Origin: Bacillota bacterium
GTDB lineage: Bacteria > Bacillota > Clostridia > DSM-8532
Assembly: GCA_023426765.1 (NCBI GenBank)
Contig: JAEZBW010000742.1
Span: forward strand, 1 to 5,522
Reading direction: 5' to 3'
DNA length: 5,522 nt
Part shown: piece after piece, positions 3,901 through 5,522 of the stretch
How the letters are laid out: every line of letters starts with the position of its first letter
How positions within the stretch are numbered: the first letter of the stretch is position 1
Made by a program: the position numbers and the translations under genes
The notes under the pieces: generated by a model
What the model was told of the DNA's origin: nothing
Seen by the model: only the letters and a program-made list of their open reading frames with translations
Databases searched by the model: none

Positions 3901-5522
3901 ATTCTTCAGGGCGGCCCGCTTGGGGTTACTTCCTTCCAGCCTGTAAAGGTTAAAGTGGCGGATTGGCATGAAAGCACCAGCGAACCGTTCATTTATGAAG
4001 AGCCGGAGGATACGGCCAAGGTCGTTCTGGCAATATACGCCGAGGATTCCAACATACTGTATACCGATCTGGTTTCAATCGTTCCGGTACCTGACCGTGA
4101 AGCTCTTCGGGCAGCATACAGGGAATACAGCGGTGAAAACAACAATCTGCTGGACGTGGTGAGGGCTGCGCTGGCAAACAGCAGCCTGACACAAAAGGTT
4201 GTTGCCAGCCTGGTAAAAGCATTGGAGGAAGACTTCTATGCAGAAAGGGCAGCATCCCTTGTTTCTCTAAAAGTAGATGGAATAGAAGTAAGCGGATTTA
4301 TGCCGGATAAATACGATTATGCCGTAAAATACCCGGTAAATGCAACCCCGCAGGTAACCGCGGTACCTTTTGACAGCAAGGCAAATGTTGATATTACTGC
4401 CGTTGCAGCAACCCCGGGACAGGCAACGGTAACGGTAACCAATGCAGAGATGCAGGCCGTTTATACCATTGACTTTACCGCGGATACTGAATTAGTTGGA
4501 ATCGATATAAATGGGTTGCCATTAGTCAGTTTTACATCAAACCAATACAGCTACATCGTTCGTGTACCTGAAGGGATGCAGACCGTCCCTGTCGTTACGG
4601 GCATTGCCAAAGACCCGGGAGTATCCGTTGCGGTAAACCAGGCGGAGACAATACCGGGACAGGCAGCGGTCATTGTGGGCTATGGAAGCTCACAAACCAC
4701 CTATACGGTGAATTTCGTTTATGATGCTACCGGAAGTGACGAGTTCGACCAACCGGTACTGAACTTATCATTGTGGAAATGGGTGAACGAAGACCCGGAA
4801 ACCTGGAACCTGACTGCTTCTCCGGGATACATGATGATCAACACCCGAAAAGGGGATATCTATGGCACAGCCACCGACATGAGGAACATTCTGCTGCAGG
4901 ATGCGCCGGGTGATTGGACGATCGAGACAAAGCTGACAACCTCCAAGGTGCCGAACGTTACCTATCAGCAAGGCGGTCTGCTGGTATTCCAGGATATGGA
5001 CAATTATCTGAAGCTTGACTGGGAAGCAACCTCTTCAACAGCAACCAGGATTCAGGTAGTAAGGGAAGTGAATGGGTCTGTATCTGCGACCAGTATAAAC
5101 GGAAACATCGTAAACAGAGACACCATGACTTTATGGCTTAGAGTGAACAAGAGCGGAAATATCTATAAAACATATTATTCAGTTGACGGAATCACCTTTA
5201 CACAACTGGGAAACGATTTTACCCTGAATTTCAACAATGTCATGGCTGGCCTGACGGCAAGCAACGGCGGCGGAACTGAAACAACGGACTTCAATGTTTT
5301 CTTTGATTATTTTCATACCACAGCCAAAGCCGGCGAACTTCTGATGGACAAAGCGGAACTGATCGAGTGGATCAACAGGGCACTGGCATTGATTGAAGCC
5401 GATTATACCGCTGAATCATGGGCGTTCATGCAAAATGCATTAGTTGAAGCAATCGCAGTAAAAGATAGCGTAAACCAATCGCAGCTGGAAGTGGATGAAG
5501 CGGTTGAAGAACTGCAGGCAGC
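898..5522 (+). CDS. Secreted multimodular glycoside hydrolase, GH30-like, with CBMs, cadherin-like, concanavalin-like and FIVAR modules (3' end missing)
   Basis: 1541 codons are visible with no stop; the gene continues past the window. It predicts an exported enzyme that hydrolyses a beta-linked glycan by a retaining mechanism outside the cell. Order of parts (residues): signal peptide 1-33; GH30-like catalytic barrel plus beta-sandwich about 40-650; CBM6-like 668-815; CBM4/9-like 834-1066; helical linker about 1067-1119; two cadherin-like beta-sandwiches 1120-1196 and 1198-1275; concanavalin-like module 1279-1475; start of a FIVAR-type helical module from 1483. Proposed catalytic pair: E314 (acid/base, in PFNEVD) and E452 (nucleophile, in KLWQAEF). 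The start at 898 is fixed by the AAGGAGG nine bases upstream and by the signal peptide. Simple GH30 enzymes are about 400-500 residues, so this one is greatly extended by binding and spacer modules. Substrate is undetermined: known GH30 activities include xylanase, beta-1,6-glucanase, beta-1,6-galactanase and glucosylceramidase. The long A+T-rich gap upstream suggests its own promoter. A C-terminal anchor (SLH, LPXTG) or more modules are expected beyond the edge, but this is inference. Confidence 0.88.
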   Translation, partial: MRKTHLRRTLMYLMVFTLVLSTAPMSFHAPARAAGIAAPVTANWDTTYQEMDGVGAAYAYTDSIQMLMLGSAGHQDTVRHLLDLTFSEKNGTGHDIVRVIIGDGPATASGTAASPGFNPVTGLPADTGNPGFDTGGNPIPMKGTSGQYGYKIGSWNRIYDGQTDSIWPNEPEHIPGTLVPVQGFAWDYPSWNQPIANDEGGYTNLLSEPGSDPVVIKDGPRTRKELFDVDQIWTMRQAMQYGVKQFYACMWEAPYWMSNSNNSPSKIIRGDTATIDGKTVKIYYQAYADYLVNYIKGMWEQWGIPITHINPFNEVDLASGGSTAYVTEVINSYVGPTLKKALEPGGALDGITNPDGRVIDFVPQLCAVDGTNLSASINRGGTIFSMTDPDTGSPKNPYLDVFTTHLYGTVNIGTNETVLNHSGDFATRPLEWTTDTSKYPEYLNRYKLWQAEFMNQDTGDGSAGAYTQRYGNQNINDAVRYANLLTNMFCSNPGFSGYVWWSMWDNNGADGSDLIRFVSTNSQQNAGHVGTLTGEYRTFKRFYGFGHFSRFLKPGDVRFDVTRAPAANLNIVGFKSPDNSDFSITVTNGNNDDSLQPLEFSLNDFPADITSVTVFRTSASENQKKIGTIPVIDGKFIIDIPSASIVTIVPSNGEYATYDGLDGERDIFSSLEAEGNDNGIAGDTAGDAGRANEAVQLSDSGYLAYKNINFAEGSANGGVVRRHLLYLTAQARAASGGSLLAYVLPVGSAVESVADIRANGVKVAEILVPGSETFGKYQSMVDTGDLSAYGHKDLYIVASTNAATDPIIVDRFLFGANDSDWSSSANNSTVSIPGNIVVNGDFETATSASTSNWSAGRYDGGTFVQSITGPSLSASEIQRYTGYSRYLKNSSTSANAASAKLPSRIDAGGQYDGLWQDVTGRMTRGERYRFEGYFLSLQNGPLGYEIAADNPGDVKAALVYYDGSDNQLAIRTIGGRDMPEPYAEREAGERAWWNGNTLIGSILQGGPLGVTSFQPVKVKVADWHESTSEPFIYEEPEDTAKVVLAIYAEDSNILYTDLVSIVPVPDREALRAAYREYSGENNNLLDVVRAALANSSLTQKVVASLVKALEEDFYAERAASLVSLKVDGIEVSGFMPDKYDYAVKYPVNATPQVTAVPFDSKANVDITAVAATPGQATVTVTNAEMQAVYTIDFTADTELVGIDINGLPLVSFTSNQYSYIVRVPEGMQTVPVVTGIAKDPGVSVAVNQAETIPGQAAVIVGYGSSQTTYTVNFVYDATGSDEFDQPVLNLSLWKWVNEDPETWNLTASPGYMMINTRKGDIYGTATDMRNILLQDAPGDWTIETKLTTSKVPNVTYQQGGLLVFQDMDNYLKLDWEATSSTATRIQVVREVNGSVSATSINGNIVNRDTMTLWLRVNKSGNIYKTYYSVDGITFTQLGNDFTLNFNNVMAGLTASNGGGTETTDFNVFFDYFHTTAKAGELLMDKAELIEWINRALALIEADYTAESWAFMQNALVEAIAVKDSVNQSQLEVDEAVEELQA
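1015..2847 (+). other. GH30-like catalytic domain with C-terminal beta-sandwich (residues about 40-650)
   Basis: Landmarks in order: YQEMDGVGAAYAYTDS (44-60 region), which replaces the usual I-x-GFG-x-S opening of GH30; DIVRVIIGDG (the R-containing beta strand after the first helices); WEAPYWM (251-257), equivalent to the SPPxWM strand; PFNEVD (311-316) with E314 as the likely acid/base; KLWQAEF (447-453) with E452 as the likely nucleophile; GYVWWSMW (497-504) as beta-8; and FYGFGHFSRFLKPG (542-555), the very characteristic GH30 junction. A beta-sandwich follows to about residue 650 (VRFDV... SIVTIV). The 138-residue gap between the two glutamates is longer than in simple GH30 enzymes, so loops are inserted. 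A Gly/Pro-rich stretch lies at 107-141. Family call from motifs is strong; the subfamily is not determined. Confidence 0.82.
2899..3342 (+). other. CBM6-like carbohydrate-binding module (residues about 668-815)
   Basis: The module opens with SLEAEGNDNG (670-679), the LEAE acidic start typical of CBM6/35/36. It continues with GYLAYKNINFAEG, the strand-plus-calcium-site region, then RAASGGSLLAYVLPVGS, matching the R.A...GG.i...ld..G pattern. TFGKYQSMVDTGDLS and HKDLYIVAST come next, and it ends with IIVDRFLFG. These follow the CBM6 beta-sandwich order. Binding of beta-glycan chains is inferred from the family. CBM35 or CBM36 are close alternatives. Confidence 0.7.
3397..4095 (+). other. CBM4/9-like carbohydrate-binding module (residues about 834-1066)
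   Basis: NIVVNGDFE (835-843) is the signature opening of the CBM4/9/16/22 superfamily. LWQDVTGRMTRGERYRFEGY (914-933) matches its core W-x-x-V...G..Y.f..y strands, and VVLAIYAEDSNILYTDLVSI near 1044-1064 resembles the closing strands with a final aspartate. At about 230 residues it is longer than the usual 130-160, because a loop around 940-1020 rich in Gly, Asn and Trp is inserted before the closing strands. The sugar specificity cannot be read. Confidence 0.65.
4255..4485 (+). repeat. Cadherin-like beta-sandwich module, copy 1 (residues 1120-1196)
   Basis: SLVSLKVDGIEVSGFMPDKY followed by DYAVKYP and closing with PGQATVTVTN...YTIDF fits the bacterial cadherin-like (PF12733-type) unit L..I.vdG....F.p....Y.v..p...t.V.a....a...v.......PG.atv.vt...g....Y.i.F. 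Such units act as rigid extracellular spacers or weak binding elements in Bacillota polysaccharide-active enzymes. It sits after a helical linker (1067-1119) whose sequence (PDREALRAAYREY... LVKALEEDF) predicts alpha-helix. Confidence 0.68.
4489..4722 (+). repeat. Cadherin-like beta-sandwich module, copy 2 (residues 1198-1275)
   Basis: This is a tandem, diverged protein-level repeat of the preceding module. LVGIDINGLPLVSFTSNQYS parallels LVSLKVDGIEVSGFMPDKYD, and IPGQAAVIV...TTYTVNF parallels TPGQATVTV...AVYTIDF. It includes VNQAETIPG, closer to the family consensus than copy 1. The two copies are nearly the same length (77-78 residues) and abut with almost no linker, which suggests an old duplication kept as a rigid rod. 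Confidence 0.7.
4732..5322 (+). other. Concanavalin A-like module, DUF1349/GH43-C-terminal type (residues 1279-1475)
   Basis: GSDEFDQPVLNLSLWKWVNE opens it, followed by PETWNL and SPGYMMINTRKGDIYG. Next come NILLQDAPGDWTIETKL (1330-1346), QQGGLLVFQDMDNYLKLDW (1357-1375) and YYSVDGITFTQLG (1426-1438), and it closes with FNVFFDYF (1465-1472). This order matches the concanavalin A-like domain at the C-terminus of GH43 beta-xylosidases and the related DUF1349 family. In those proteins it shapes the active site or binds sugar. Here it is remote from the catalytic domain, so an accessory sugar-binding role is more likely. The closing FDYF is a typical last strand. Confidence 0.72.
5344..5522 (+). 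other. Start of a FIVAR-type helical module (residues 1483-1541, cut by window edge)
   Basis: MDKAELIEWINRALALIEAD, then YTAESWAFMQNALVEAIAVK and VNQSQLEVDEAVEELQAA, fits the FIVAR pattern: K..L...i..A......Y...sw..l..al..A..v......sq..vd.a...L..A. FIVAR modules are three-helix units found in many Gram-positive surface glycosidases and adhesins, often near the C-terminus before cell-wall anchors or further Ig-like units. The module is essentially complete, but the protein continues past the edge. Confidence 0.78.

Overview
The window most likely comes from a Bacillota (Firmicutes) bacterium, either a Clostridia-type or a Paenibacillus-like saprophyte. Three things point there: a strong AAGGAGG Shine-Dalgarno site, a P-type Ca2+-ATPase C-terminus of the kind common in that phylum, and a very large modular secreted glycosidase with cadherin-like and FIVAR modules. 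Coding DNA looks about half G+C by eye and the intergenic DNA is clearly more A+T-rich. Species cannot be assigned from the sequence alone.

Layout, all on the + strand. (1) Positions 1-342 are the last 113 codons of a cation-transporting P-type ATPase (helices M8-M10 by analogy with SERCA). (2) Positions 343-897 are a 555-bp A+T-rich intergenic region with no convincing gene. It holds weak promoter candidates, a perfect 12-bp palindrome (821-832), a possible 16-codon leader ORF (803-853) and the ribosome binding site of the next gene. (3) Positions 898-5522 are one uninterrupted reading frame of 1541 visible codons that runs off the right edge. It encodes a secreted multidomain glycoside hydrolase. 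The order of parts is: signal peptide, GH30-like (beta/alpha)8 barrel with its C-terminal beta-sandwich, CBM6-like module, CBM4/9-like module, helical linker, two tandem cadherin-like beta-sandwich modules, concanavalin-like (DUF1349/GH43-C2-type) module, and the start of a FIVAR-type helical module.

The two genes are functionally unrelated as far as can be seen: an inner-membrane ion pump and an extracellular polysaccharide-degrading enzyme. The long A+T-rich gap suggests the glycosidase has its own promoter and probably its own substrate-responsive control. Within the enzyme, the GH30 domain would cut a beta-linked glycan, and the CBMs and lectin-like module would hold it on an insoluble or complex substrate. 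The cadherin-like and FIVAR parts probably act as spacers toward a C-terminal anchor or further binding modules outside the window. The exact substrate cannot be determined here.

No RNA gene, mobile element, CRISPR array or clear intrinsic terminator was seen. I do not see a wholly new system. The points of most interest are the domain combination, the divergent GH30 catalytic surroundings (PFNEVD, with no proline after the acid/base Glu), and the palindrome with its overlapping leader ORF upstream of the glycosidase.
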